Shown in pieces: positions 36,405-46,622 of a DNA stretch of 64,000 bases; positions within the stretch are counted from its first letter, which is position 1; each line of letters begins with the position of its first letter. A program made the position numbers and the translations under genes. The DNA is taken from assembly GCA_049487715.1 (NCBI GenBank), contig CP150561.1, positions 372,001 to 436,000 of the forward strand. Reading direction: 5' to 3'. Under the pieces are notes generated by a model. It did no database searches. It had not been told where the DNA came from and worked only from the letters and a program-made list of their open reading frames with translations. The DNA comes from Pycnococcus provasolii (taxonomy: Eukaryota; Chlorophyta; Pseudoscourfieldiophyceae; Pseudoscourfieldiales).

Positions 36405-38768
36405 GCCCGCGACACACAGGAAAACGACGGGCCAAGCAACGGGTGCCCACCCTTAAGACAAGACGACCTGAACTTAAGTTCACACGAGAGCTCGAGGCTC
36501 CGGGAGGGCGAGCTGCTTGAAGCACTCCTGGGAGCGCTCCAAGAGCCTCGAGGAGGGAGAATAGAATAGGCGAGTAGAGTAGCCGCGGCCGAGGAGAGTC
36601 TGAGCTGAGAGGGGTGGTGAGAGTCTTGGCGAACGAACGAAACAGCCCTTCGAAGGCCTTCGCCTTCGGTGCATTGGGAACCAGAAGGCTGAGGCGAGGG
36701 AACCTTGCAGCTTAAGTTCGCGGCCGGGTTGCGAAACCTGCCCTAGGAAGTAGGTGGCACCTAGGACTCCCTGAGTGAGACCCGAAGGTCCCTTGGGAAA
36801 AAGACCTTCATGGCCCCTTCCCTTCATCACGACATTCGCCTTTCAAGGGTCGTGTTGTTTGGCTCGAGACTTCCTTTTCCTTTGCTTTCCTTTCTCAAGG
36901 CCCTTTGAGTTGCCCTTTGGGATCCTGGCTGTTTCTTGCGTTCAAGTTAATAGCCTCCTTGTTGCCTCGACCAGTACAGTACTGGGGTTGATTGGTCGCC
37001 AAGGTTGGCCGGGTTGGTTGGCCCGAAGGTTAAATGGGCCTACCATAGGACTATGGTAGGAGAGGCCCTGAAAGAAACAGGCTCCGCCCTTGCAGCTGTT
37101 GCTTGAACAAAACAAACGCTGGTTTGTACTGCGAGGCAACGGTGATGCAACGGCACACTCACGGCACGCACGCCACACGGCAAACCGGTTTGTGCGGACG
37201 ATCGCTGGGAAAAGGTTCGTTGGCCGGTAGCCTGTGTGTAAAGGCCAGTCACCAGCGAAGAGAGTATTCGTCTCTGAACCATGTTCACGTACCTCTTCAC
37301 CTCTTTCAGACTTGCATCTACGTACATAGAACTTCCATCTCGACTTCCATCGACTTCAATTCCCTTGCAGAGAAAATCAATGCATGGACTTTTGCGTGAG
37401 ATCATAGGAAAGACAGTCGTGTGGGTCTCCCCATGGATCGTACCGCGTATGGTTTCGAATGTCAACCCTACGGCACGGTCTTGTATCTGTACCACCTGCA
37501 TCTGCAGTGTTCGCCAAAGAAGCCCTCTCTGTGCTGTAGCCTGTAGTCTGCTCAAGGAGTCAAGGTGCATCGGCTTGAAAGTCGGGCAGCATCCTAGGAT
37601 TATTTGTCCCGTTGTCTGGTTGATAATTTATGGACATGGTCGAGAAAAGGCCAACCAAAAGGGTTTTGTGCGTTAGGGTTAGGGTTAGCTAAGGCCCCTA
37701 GGGCGGTAGGAAAGGAAGGGGAGGCTCTTCGACGACGTGGTACGGTGGTAGAGCTTGACGACGAGGTTGTCCCACCTCGAGGACGACCAGGTATGATAGG
37801 TGGTGGGCACGAGACTCCGCCGAGCAGCCGAGAAGGCGAGAGGGCGAGAGGGCGAGAACACGAGGGGTTCGGGAGAGGACAAACTTAACAAGTCGTTTGC
37901 CTAAGCCAAAAGCAAAAGCAAACCACCTTGTCGTTTTGAGAACAACAGCGAGTGCGAAGTCGCTGACCAAGCAAGTGCTTGAAGAAACAACCTTGAAGAC
38001 CAACGAGGTTGGCCACACGCACGCACGCACGCACGCACGCAACGAGAACACGCTCGAGAACACGTATTCTCGGAAGTCGGAACCAGGGTTTGGTTTGGTT
38101 TGGTTTGGTTTGGTGGAGCTTTGTTTGTTGTTCTTCAACTCTTCTTCTCCAACGTTTCTCGGAGGGTTTTGTCACCTTCTTTCAGAGCTCTCCTGACGCG
38201 CTGCGCTGCGCTGTGTTTTTGTGTGTTTTTGTGTGTTTTTGGTGTGTTTTTGGTGTGTTTTTGTTAAACTTCAACGTCTTGCAAGAAGAGGCCAGTGCCG
38301 CCGTCCTGGTGGTTTTGTGTGTTGTGCGTGTGCTGTGCGTGTGCTGTGCGTGTGTTGTGCGTGTGTTGTGCGCCGTGTTTGGTGTTTCTCCTTGGTGTCC
38401 ACGGTAAGGTCCTTGGTTGGCTCGGTGGTGCACGTGTACGCGTGCGTTGCGTGTTGGTTCTAGTTGTCGTGCGTTGTGTTAACGACGTTAACACCATAAG
38501 GTGGGTTGTAAGGCACCTTGCAAACCAGGTTACCGTACCTTAAGTGAGTGAGTGAGTACGCAGAGTGGTGCTTACACTCGCACACGCGTTCGTTCGTGAA
38601 GTTAGCGCGCACAATTTAAGGGAAGCCGTCAGGTGAAGCTCGCACGTCGTCAGGTGTACAGTAGGTGTGCGCGTGCGTGCGTGGGTGAGTGAGTGAGTGA
38701 GTGAGTGGTGAGACCTCGAGTCTCATTTTCATACCAACCGACGACGGACATACAAGCAGTACACAAAT
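36405..38768. other. 2.4-kb gene-free, microsatellite-rich interval
   Basis: No domain is recognisable. It contains a perfect inverted repeat, cctaccatag-ga-ctatggtagg, at 37039-37060, a GGTTAGGGTTAGCT tract near 37676-37690, and several microsatellites. These are ACGC units at 38012-38041, GGTTT units at about 38083-38115, TGTGTTTTT units at 38213-38263, GTGTGCTGTGC-type units at about 38323-38373 and GTGA units at 38686-38712. A 176-codon antisense frame at 37040-37570 opens with an ATG but has no recognised content. The interval's end is probably the promoter and 5' leader of the K+ channel gene. Confidence 0.6.
37039..37060. repeat. Perfect 10-bp inverted repeat with 2-nt loop
   Basis: cctaccatag (37039-37048), ga, ctatggtagg (37051-37060). 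The flanking gggcc/ggccc at 37036 and 37064 can also pair. It is isolated in non-coding DNA, so it could be a cruciform or a fold-back element end. Confidence 0.8.
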
Positions 38769-41237
38769 ATGCTTGTTCACAACGTCGGCCGACGCGGTGA
38801 CCGTGGTGGGAATAGGTCGACGCAGGCTGCAAATGAAATGCTAAACCGCTACGAGCAGGGCATGCAGCATCGTTCAGAATATCGCGACCACGGGTCGTTT
38901 AACGAGACTGACTTCGAAGTCGGAAACAACAACGGCAGTGGCAGCAACAACAACAACAACAGCGACGGCGGCAGGAGAGGTTCGGAGTCAACGGGCGGTG
39001 GTGTTCCCGGCACCACCGTCAAGGGTCCGGAAATTGCAAAGCTGGCGGGCGAGAAGCACAAGCCAAAGCTGGTAACCTCTCAGCAGTCGTTCTTGAACCC
39101 GAAGCGCTGGCTCGAGCAGGGCAACAAGCATGGCGTGCTGCAGAACGCAGGTAAAAACCGGCTGCCATATGGGTTTCACATCGACAAGGAACACCGAGAG
39201 AAGCTGAAGGACCTTCTCGGCGAAGAGGAGACGGAGATCCTCAGGAAGGTGGAAGAACGCGAGGACGAGAGAGCCGCACAGTGGCGCCTGCGGCCGCTGC
39301 GACGAAGGGTTCGCCTGTTGTTTGAGGACCCGCACAGCTCCACACCGGCGTACGTGCTGGCGGTGACCATCCTGACGATGATCATCGTGAGCTCAATCAT
39401 CTTCATGGTGGACTCCGTCGACTCCGTGCGCAACAACGACAAGGTGAGCTACGCACTCGACATGACGGAGTCGGTGTTCATCGTCTGCTTCACGCTCGAG
39501 TACCTCCTGCGCATGTGGGCCTCCGAGGACTGGCAGAGCTTCCCCTTCGAGTCGCAGAACGTCATCGACTTCGCCGCGATCATTCCGTGGTACGTCGAGA
39601 CCATCATGCACGTCTCCGGACACGGCGAAGGCGGCTTTAACCTCGGCTTCCTCCGCCTCGCGCGCGTGTTTCGCGTGTTCAAGCTGTCTCGGTACGGCAA
39701 CAAGATGCAGATGGTGTTCGACGCGCTCAACGAAAGCCGCGACATCCTCTCCATGCTTATGGTAAACCTCGCCATTATCATCATCGTGTTCAGCTCCATC
39801 ACGTATTACGCAGAGTCGCCGAACAACAAGGATGAGTTTTCGAACATTCCCAAGACGTGCTGGTGGTGCATCGTGACTGTGTTGACGGTTGGCTACGGCG
39901 ACATGGCGCCGCAGAGCATCCTCGGACGATGCACAGCCGCACTTCTCATGATTCTTTCGCTCATCGTTCTCGCGCTGCCCATCACCATTATCGGCAGCTG
40001 CTTCTCGAATTCGTGGGTGGCATGGAAGGAAGACCAGAAGCTCAAGGAGCGCCTTGAAATGCTGCCAAGCACGTTCAAGTCGCTCTATCCCGCGCTTACC
40101 GCGCTTGCGGAGGACATGAGCGAGAACAACGCGTTGCTTCAGGAGAAGTCTGAGGAGCTGAGCGACTTGCTCTCCAAAATGCACGATGCGCTTGAAAAGT
40201 CTCGCCTGGGCGAGCAGAGCACATATCTCAAGGACATGTCTACTTTGATGGAGTCGTGCATGCATCTCTTATCGGACAACCTCGTGGAGACGCACCAGCT
40301 CTTCGACGAGATCCTGACGATGATTCGATCAAGGTCCGCGGAGGGAAGACGCTTGCGTGCACATGCGGCGATGGTGATGGACGACGCAAAGACGTGTATG
40401 AAGATGGCCTTCAGCAACCTGTTCCGCTCGCAGGCGACAATCACCACAGAAGAGGGTGAGCTGCTGGACTTGAGAAGGTACAACGGCGTCATGGATGTGC
40501 ATGTCATCGGCGCACGCGGCCTCGCTGCGAAAGACATGAGCGGGACGAGCGATCCTTATGTGCTGGTGTCACACGGTGAGGAGGTTCGGAAAAGCGAGAT
40601 TATGCAAAAGTCTCTCAACCCGATGTGGGACGAGCATATGGTACTGCTTATAAACACGGTGATGACGCCAATCAAGGTGGAGGTGTTCGACAGTGATCTA
40701 ATTTCGCAAGATGACCCGCTCGGCCATGTGAACATTGACATACGCGACCTGGTGCCCGAGATGCGCATCGAAAAGTGGCACGAACTCAAGGATGGCAAGG
40801 GCGGCTCCATTAAGTTGGCTCTGACGATGTTCAACATGCAAAGCATCTTCCCCAATAATCTCGATGACGACGACTTAATGCAGTCTATCGCTGACCGTGT
40901 GTTCTCCGCTTCTGCCTCGATGACCGCAGGTTCAAATTGCAGCATCACGGTGCCGAAGTACAACATTGTGATTTCGAAGCAACCGCCACCCGCGATGAAT
41001 GTGACAGAGCGGGATCACGATCGCGAGCGTGAGAGGATACTTGCGGAAAAGATCAAAAAGGCTGAGATGCTCCGCAGCAAAACCATGCTTGGGCTTGAAA
41101 AAAGGAGTTCTCCGAGTGAAACGGAGGCAGTGGCAGCGCCGCATCCTGAAGCGGCCGCCACGCCTGACGGCGCACCTGACGCGAGGGCGGGTGCCGATTT
41201 GCGAACGCAAAGCCATCACATCAATACCGATGAATGA
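38769..41237 (+). CDS. Voltage-gated K+ channel fused to a C2 domain
   Basis: The 822-residue frame starts at an ATG (MLVHNVGRRGDRG). The N terminus is Asn/Gly-rich and has no T1 tetramerisation domain. S1 lies at about 194-214, S2 231-249, S3 262-280 and S5 325-347. The S4 sensor at about 295-309 has Arg/Lys every third residue (FLRLARVFRVFKLSR). The pore has WWCIVTVLTVGYGDMAP, so the TVGYGD filter at 373-378 predicts K+ selectivity. S6 ends in LALPITIIGSCFS. A helical linker of about 150 residues follows. A C2 domain then spans about 572-690: VHVIGARGLAAKDMSGTSDPYV, SLNPMWDE, EVFDSDLISQDDPLG. Acidic residues in both Ca2+-binding loops are present, so Ca2+-dependent lipid binding is plausible. 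The channel part resembles the Kv/KCNQ type. It could tie membrane excitability, perhaps flagellar, to Ca2+. That role is inference. Confidence 0.93.
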   Translation: MLVHNVGRRGDRGGNRSTQAANEMLNRYEQGMQHRSEYRDHGSFNETDFEVGNNNGSGSNNNNNSDGGRRGSESTGGGVPGTTVKGPEIAKLAGEKHKPKLVTSQQSFLNPKRWLEQGNKHGVLQNAGKNRLPYGFHIDKEHREKLKDLLGEEETEILRKVEEREDERAAQWRLRPLRRRVRLLFEDPHSSTPAYVLAVTILTMIIVSSIIFMVDSVDSVRNNDKVSYALDMTESVFIVCFTLEYLLRMWASEDWQSFPFESQNVIDFAAIIPWYVETIMHVSGHGEGGFNLGFLRLARVFRVFKLSRYGNKMQMVFDALNESRDILSMLMVNLAIIIIVFSSITYYAESPNNKDEFSNIPKTCWWCIVTVLTVGYGDMAPQSILGRCTAALLMILSLIVLALPITIIGSCFSNSWVAWKEDQKLKERLEMLPSTFKSLYPALTALAEDMSENNALLQEKSEELSDLLSKMHDALEKSRLGEQSTYLKDMSTLMESCMHLLSDNLVETHQLFDEILTMIRSRSAEGRRLRAHAAMVMDDAKTCMKMAFSNLFRSQATITTEEGELLDLRRYNGVMDVHVIGARGLAAKDMSGTSDPYVLVSHGEEVRKSEIMQKSLNPMWDEHMVLLINTVMTPIKVEVFDSDLISQDDPLGHVNIDIRDLVPEMRIEKWHELKDGKGGSIKLALTMFNMQSIFPNNLDDDDLMQSIADRVFSASASMTAGSNCSITVPKYNIVISKQPPPAMNVTERDHDRERERILAEKIKKAEMLRSKTMLGLEKRSSPSETEAVAAPHPEAAATPDGAPDARAGADLRTQSHHINTDE

Positions 41238-41484
41238 GTTCTTTCTCTTGCATCATCCTGGCGAACGTTAATCATGCAAATTTGGCACAGAAAGGATCGA
41301 GGATAAAGCAGTGTGCGGCCTCGATGTCTTTGGAGTTGTGCTAGATTTTTCGTCATGATGCACGCTGGGTTCAGTGCATGAACAAGGACGCGAAGGGGGA
41401 AGGACAGCTTGCACCTCATTTGCAATGGCGACACTTCCTTGGGCAAATGCTCGTAAAAATCGGACGAAGTTATTCACACACAGT

Positions 41485-42615
41485 TTACACCGTCTTGAGT
41501 TTATCTTTTTTCAATATCCTCTGCGCACGTTCCCGACGCGCGTACTTCTTCGGATTTCTTCGCTGGTCTTTCGCCCGCTTCATCGATATCTTCTTTTGGT
41601 ATTCCCTAAACTTCCATATCACCTCCTCCGTCTCCAGCTCCTCCTTCGTCATGTCCTCGCGGCGCTTTTTCGGCGGGAAGTGCACAGTCCCGCGCTGGTT
41701 GCTGTGCTTTTGCATGAGTGCCGCAGCCGCAAAGCTTCCACCCGTCTCCTTGGCAAACTCGTTCGCCTCCTCGGTCCACTTTTTCACCGTCTCAGGGTCG
41801 AGCAACTTCGCCGCCTCGGCGGTGGGGGGCAGCACCGCAAGTCCAGGCTCTCTCAGTCGAGCGTACACCTTCTTGTAGCGAGGCCGTTTCACGTAGTAGC
41901 GGAAGGAGGAAGTCGAGCGCACGCCTATTTTTTTCTTTCCTTCGTAGTTGATCGTGGCGATGCCGACGACGTCAAATCCGTAGAAATAGCGCAGGAATGC
42001 GACGAGCTCGAACTTGTTGACGAATGGCTTTGTGTGGAAGACGAGTGTTCGCGTGCGTCCGTCCGCGTCCACCTGCGTGCTCGTGGGTATGTACTTCAGA
42101 GGAAAGTTGGGAAAGAACACCTTGGGTCCAGATATGCGCGGTTGTTCTTTCTGTTGTCCTTCTGACGCGTCGGACGAGGCGGAGGCGGAGGCGTCTTGTG
42201 CATCAGGTGACGGCGCAGTTGACGACGACGAGGAGGAGGATGACGACGACGAGGATGCGAACGTGCGCCCTGCGAACGTGCACGAGGTTGCACCCCCCCA
42301 TGGAGGAAGCGCGCGTGAGGAAGTCACGGATGATCCGAGCTGCGGCCCTCCTACTAACCCCACGGGCACGGAACTCCCAACACCACCAGGTCCACCACCA
42401 CCACCAACACCCTCACCACCCTCACCACCACCCTCACCAATCAAAGACGACAAGGATCCCATCGACACAGATGGTATCAACACAGGCCTAAAAGCCAACG
42501 ACGACGACCCAAACAGAGACACCACCGAAGAGCACCGAGACACCACCGAAGAGCACCGAGACACCACCGAAGAGCACCTAGACATCCAACCACCACCACC
42601 ACCACCCATGAGCAT
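41485..42615 (-). CDS. MRPL23: Mitochondrial large-subunit ribosomal protein uL23
   Basis: The start is one of the ATGs at 42615, 42609 or 42585; the track upstream opens only at TTG. The leader holds three 8-residue SRCSSVV(V) units (24-bp repeat at about 42512-42590) and long Ser and Gly runs, in keeping with an organelle presequence. The ribosomal domain begins near residue 170: KVFFPNFPLKYIPTS, TLVFHTKPFVNKFELVAFLR, FYGFDVVGIATINYEGKKKI. This is the uL23 pattern of a first strand, TKP-type helix and YGV.V..V.T.N..GK.K. A basic C-terminal extension (MKRAKDQRRNPKKYARRERA) is typical of mitochondrial uL23, which lines the exit tunnel. CCCTAA motifs at about 42773 and 42817 lie upstream of the start. 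Plastid uL23 is less likely given the extension. Confidence 0.82.
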   Translation of the reverse strand: MLMGGGGGGWMSRCSSVVSRCSSVVSRCSSVVSLFGSSSLAFRPVLIPSVSMGSLSSLIGEGGGEGGEGVGGGGGPGGVGSSVPVGLVGGPQLGSSVTSSRALPPWGGATSCTFAGRTFASSSSSSSSSSSSTAPSPDAQDASASASSDASEGQQKEQPRISGPKVFFPNFPLKYIPTSTQVDADGRTRTLVFHTKPFVNKFELVAFLRYFYGFDVVGIATINYEGKKKIGVRSTSSFRYYVKRPRYKKVYARLREPGLAVLPPTAEAAKLLDPETVKKWTEEANEFAKETGGSFAAAALMQKHSNQRGTVHFPPKKRREDMTKEELETEEVIWKFREYQKKISMKRAKDQRRNPKKYARRERAQRILKKDKLKTV

Positions 42616-42928
42616 GAAAGGAGCAAGAAAGGACGAAAGAAACAGCACGGGCAGAATGAGCAATGACGAGCACGAGCAAGGCAATGACGAGCACGAGCAC
42701 GGCGACGGCGCCAACAGTGAGGGACGACGGCGACAGGGGGGGAGGAGGAGGAGGAGGGAGAGCCCAAAGTGATAACCCTAAAGTAACATGGAGAGGAAAG
42801 GCCTATCCTAAAACCCTAATGGGATGGGGTGGGGCCCCATGCCATGGTGGGGCAACAAGCTAGTCTAAGGTAGTCTATGTTAGGCATCACTGGCGGGCTG
42901 TTACACACATCACATTTATTAGGTAAGG

Positions 42929-45085
42929 TCAATCCGCGCCAACACTAGCCTGTCCGCCAGTGTCCGCAGACAAGCTAGAAAGCTCGTCCTCCAGCTGAGC
43001 GTACTCAAACACCATGTCCTGCCGAACGCGCATGCACCAACCTGACGTCGCGTCGCGAGACGCCTGGCCCGTCGCGGCGTCCAAAGGGGGCGCACGAGGG
43101 TCGAAGAACGCGTAGTTGCCGCGCTCGCGGCCCTCGTCGATGCGACGGTGACCCTCCTCGTGCCGGAGGAACCATGCACCGAACGACTTGTGCCACCTCC
43201 AAGCCTGCGCCTTGAGCGCACGCGCCGCGAGGTACTGCTGTCGACTTCCCGGCTGGAAGTAGTACGCGAAGAACAGAAGGTCAAGCTCGGCTTTCTCGAA
43301 CAGAAGAGGCGAGGAAACGGCGGGAGGGGGCGTCGTCGGGTAGCCTGCGGGTAGGCTGGCAACGGGCCGGCGAGGGCAGGACGACGCCTTGGGTGGCCAC
43401 TCGCTGTCGCCAACCGCGGGAAGGCCACGATGCGAAATGTCCAGCGTGCGCAGAGTGGCGCCCTCCTGCGCCGCCGCGGCGCTCACCACCGCGTTCAGGT
43501 CCTCGTTGCTGTTCGGAGCAGCACCGGGTGCGGTGGGAGGAGGTGTCGCCGCCTGCGTGGATGGCAAGGGCAGAGGCGCCTCTTCACCTGCGGCGCTCAG
43601 CGCACGCGCCAGCTCTGATGCCGCTGTCAGGTCAAGCATAGGGATGTTGCCACTCGCCTGCGGCCCCAACTGAGGCGAAGCTGATGGGCTCGGGCCGCCA
43701 CTTCCCGCACGAGGTCCAAACTGCGGAGATCCCTGCGGGTGAGGCATAGCTCGCATCGGTGGCGAGCCTGGCTGCTGGCGTGGCATCATCATTCCGCCAG
43801 TCTGCTGCACCTGCTGTGCCACCTGTGGCTGCTGTCCCTGTGGTTGCGGCATCATTCCTGGTGCGACGGGAGGTCGACCTGCGACCGCGGCGGCGGCAAC
43901 CGCCGCGGTTCCAGGTGCTACGCCGCGCTGTGCCCACTGTCCCTGTGCCGGAGGTGGCGTTGCGACGGTGGGTGCGGGTCCCGCCGAAGCGGCGGTGGCT
44001 GCTGCCGTCGGTCCGGCGGCGGCGGCGGCGAATGGCTTCGGCGGCGGCGCCGCAGGTGCGGGTGCGGAGGGCAAGGGCGTTGGCGCCGACGGTGTGGGGG
44101 CGGCGGCTGTGCGTGCGGGTGTCGGCGCGGGTGCGGCAGATGCCACCGTCTTGGCGGCCTGCTTCGCGCCAGGCAGCGCCGCTCGTGCTGCAGCAACGGC
44201 TGCCGCCGCCTTTTCCGCCGCCTCCTTCTCCTTTTCTTTTTTGGCTGCCCTTTCGTCTTTCTTCGACAACTTCTTCTCCTCCGGCTTGGCCTCGTCGTCG
44301 TCGTCACCCTTGCTCTTGGACGACGATGCGTGTGTCTCCTTCAGCGACCCTGCAGCGACGCTGCGTTCTCTCTCGTCAGCGTCCAGCTCCTCCATCCTGT
44401 CGTTGATACCCTCGTACAGGTCCTCGACGTTCTCAAAGTCCTGCGGGTCATCCTGGTTCCTCTCGACGTAGTCTTCGACGAGGTCCTTGATATCCTCGAC
44501 AATGTCCGGCGGCAGCGAGTCGTTTTCGATGAGTCGGAGTACGGTTTCGAGCTTGGCGATGTGCTCCTGGTGTCTTGAGATGGACTCCTCGAGGTGAACA
44601 AGTCTCGGCGGTTTTGCCTTTCCTTTTTTCGCCGGCGTGATTCCTTCCATTTCTCCCTCGAACTGTTCGACTTGTTCGTTGAGCAGGTCGACGGTGTTTG
44701 AGAGCCATTCCGTCGCTTCGTTTTTCGCCTTGTCTTTCGGGTCAAGTCGCGCTGCGGCTGCGAGTCCTTCTTTCGAGAACGCCTTTGTCTTGGTTTCTTT
44801 TTCGCAGACTTTGAATCGTTCCATTTCTCTCTCGATAACCTTTCTGGCATCGAGGAGTTGTTTTTTGTCTTTGATTTCGTTCGACGCGAGCCACGTTTTG
44901 ATTTGGTCTCGGTGCTTCTGAAGTTTTTTGATTTCCTTCTTTAAGTCCGTCTCATACTTTTCCCTCTGCTGCGGGTTATCGCTTTCGTAGACTTTATTCC
45001 AAATCGAATCGAACACTTCCACACCTTCGACAACTTTTTTCAAAGTCTTGTCGATTTCAGCCTGGAGCTTGCGCGCAGCACCCAT
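42929..45085 (-). CDS. CNOT3: CCR4-NOT complex subunit 3 (NOT3/NOT5)
   Basis: NOT3 is a scaffold subunit of the CCR4-NOT deadenylase, joining NOT2 and NOT1 in mRNA decay and codon-optimality sensing. The start is the ATG at 45085 (MGAARKLQAEIDKTLKKVVE), as in animal and plant orthologues; the longer frame begins with GTG. Residues 1-235 are the conserved coiled-coil region, with IWNKVYESDNPQQREKYETD, KKEIKKLQKHRDQIKTWLAS and LEESISRHQEHIAKLETVLR. An Ala/Pro/Gln-rich disordered middle (about 240-590) follows. The C-terminal NOT box has LDLLFFAYYFQPGSRQQYLA, AWRWHKSFGAWFLRHEEGHR and NYAFFDPR. Length of about 718 residues is normal. The gene shares the 42616-42928 gap with uL23m. Confidence 0.96.
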   Translation of the reverse strand: MGAARKLQAEIDKTLKKVVEGVEVFDSIWNKVYESDNPQQREKYETDLKKEIKKLQKHRDQIKTWLASNEIKDKKQLLDARKVIEREMERFKVCEKETKTKAFSKEGLAAAARLDPKDKAKNEATEWLSNTVDLLNEQVEQFEGEMEGITPAKKGKAKPPRLVHLEESISRHQEHIAKLETVLRLIENDSLPPDIVEDIKDLVEDYVERNQDDPQDFENVEDLYEGINDRMEELDADERERSVAAGSLKETHASSSKSKGDDDDEAKPEEKKLSKKDERAAKKEKEKEAAEKAAAAVAAARAALPGAKQAAKTVASAAPAPTPARTAAAPTPSAPTPLPSAPAPAAPPPKPFAAAAAGPTAAATAASAGPAPTVATPPPAQGQWAQRGVAPGTAAVAAAAVAGRPPVAPGMMPQPQGQQPQVAQQVQQTGGMMMPRQQPGSPPMRAMPHPQGSPQFGPRAGSGGPSPSASPQLGPQASGNIPMLDLTAASELARALSAAGEEAPLPLPSTQAATPPPTAPGAAPNSNEDLNAVVSAAAAQEGATLRTLDISHRGLPAVGDSEWPPKASSCPRRPVASLPAGYPTTPPPAVSSPLLFEKAELDLLFFAYYFQPGSRQQYLAARALKAQAWRWHKSFGAWFLRHEEGHRRIDEGRERGNYAFFDPRAPPLDAATGQASRDATSGWCMRVRQDMVFEYAQLEDELSSLSADTGGQASVGAD

Positions 45086-46622
45086 TACTAACACACAATA
45101 GGGACACTAAAAAACAAACACAAACACAAAGCACACACCAAAGATTCCGACACACACAAAGCGACACTGCTGAGATGACACTGACACTGCTGACACTGAC
45201 ACTACTGACACTGCTGACACTGCTGACACTGCTGAGATGCGCCTCCTCCGCGTCGCCAAGAAAAACAAGCAAGAATGGCGACAAGAGGGGAGCGATGGGC
45301 GAACACGGTTAGGGTTCCTGCACAATCGCTTCGTTCCAAGAGGGATCCCCATTCCTCCTGCGTGGAGGAAGGCGAAGGCAGATTGGTGACTGGTGCACCG
45401 TCCGGTTTCGGTTTCACCAGATGGTTTCGCCGGAGGGTTTCTGGTTTTATCGTAGTGTTATCGTAGGGGGGGGTTCTGTTTTAGGGTTTTGTTTTACCCG
45501 GTAGGGTTTTATCATTTATTCCTTTTCCTTTTCGGGGTTTCTTCCTTGGGATTCATTCGGGTTTTACGATAGTAGTACTATTCTTGGATTTCGGGGTTTA
45601 GGGATCCGAGCGATCCCCCGGGCTGCCGGGGCCCATGCAAGGCATGCATGTTGTAAGCTGCAACTCGTTTTGCACCGGTCGCTACGCTACTTTTTAGTTC
45701 CTCCTCGTCCGGATGGCGGAGGAGGAGGAAGGACGACCGGTCAAGTTCTCTTTTGTCTTTGTTGTTTCTACGGACTTCAGTAAAAAGTGGTTTATACTCT
45801 ATTGTGCTTTCTTTCCTCGCTCGATGAGCGATTGAGCGATGGAAAGCGACGCCTTCAACAGAGGCACGGATGAGAGCGAGGAGACTGCTCTGCAAAGTGA
45901 GACAAAGTGAGAGAGAGAGACCGCGTACAGTCCTCTCCAGTCTTTTCCACTTCTTCTCCAGTGCAATCGGCCGACCACTCGACCAGGGACTCAGGGAGAC
46001 GAGACCAGACAGCCAGCCAGATACATAGAAATCCAGACCGGTTCCTCATCAGGTTATTGTGTGAGTTCTTTGTAAGAACTATTGTTGGTACAGTATTGGG
46101 TTCTCTGGCAACTATCGTAGGGAACGAAGAAACGCGAGCTGTTAGCCATCCTCCTCATCGCCATAAAGCTGAGCATCTCCCTTTACGAGAGTACGAGCCT
46201 CAGTCGTCGAGACTCGAGCCAGGCCCAAGTTGCCAGGCGTCTTCTAGGCGAGCTTCTCTTCTCTGAGCTCATCACGTCTCTGAGCTCACGTCTCTGAGGG
46301 GAGTGAGGTGAGCCTGAGACTCAGCCTCCCCTCCTCTCCGAGGCGTCTCTCTCAGGGTCTCAGCGTCTGCTTTCTCGAGGTGGGCCCAGGAACTCGAGTT
46401 GTCTAAGCGGCAGCGCGAGTTCGTTGTCCCCCCTCTCCTCTCCTCTCGCTCGCTTAAGCACTTGGCGACCCGCGCCGCTAGCTGTGCTGTGATAGCTGTT
46501 GTGCGTTCTTAAGAGGAGGCTCTTCGCGGATAGTTCGTTAAGGGCGGCCATAGGGGGCCATAGATAGTTAACTATAGCTTGTTGTGTTAAGATATCACCT
46601 GCTGTTAAGATAGATATTTGGT
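45086..46622. other. Divergent intergenic region between NOT3 and CFAP91-type gene
   Basis: This stretch carries TGACACTGC-type 9-bp repeats (45165-45236), TTAGGGTT motifs at 45308-45316 and 45481-45490, and an AGAGAG/GAGCTC-rich zone near 46180-46400. No coding sequence is supported. Position makes it the promoter region of both neighbours. Confidence 0.5.
45165..45236. repeat. TGACACTGC-type minisatellite
   Basis: Imperfect tandem copies of a 9-bp unit (cactgctga or cactactga, with shorter 6-bp versions) fill about 70 bp. They lie 80-150 bp upstream of the NOT3 ATG. Confidence 0.85.

Noticed and set aside
37040-37570. 176-codon minus-strand frame with ATG, possibly a transposon fragment
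   Set aside because: No reverse-transcriptase, integrase or other motif recognised, and no paired terminal repeats or target duplications found.
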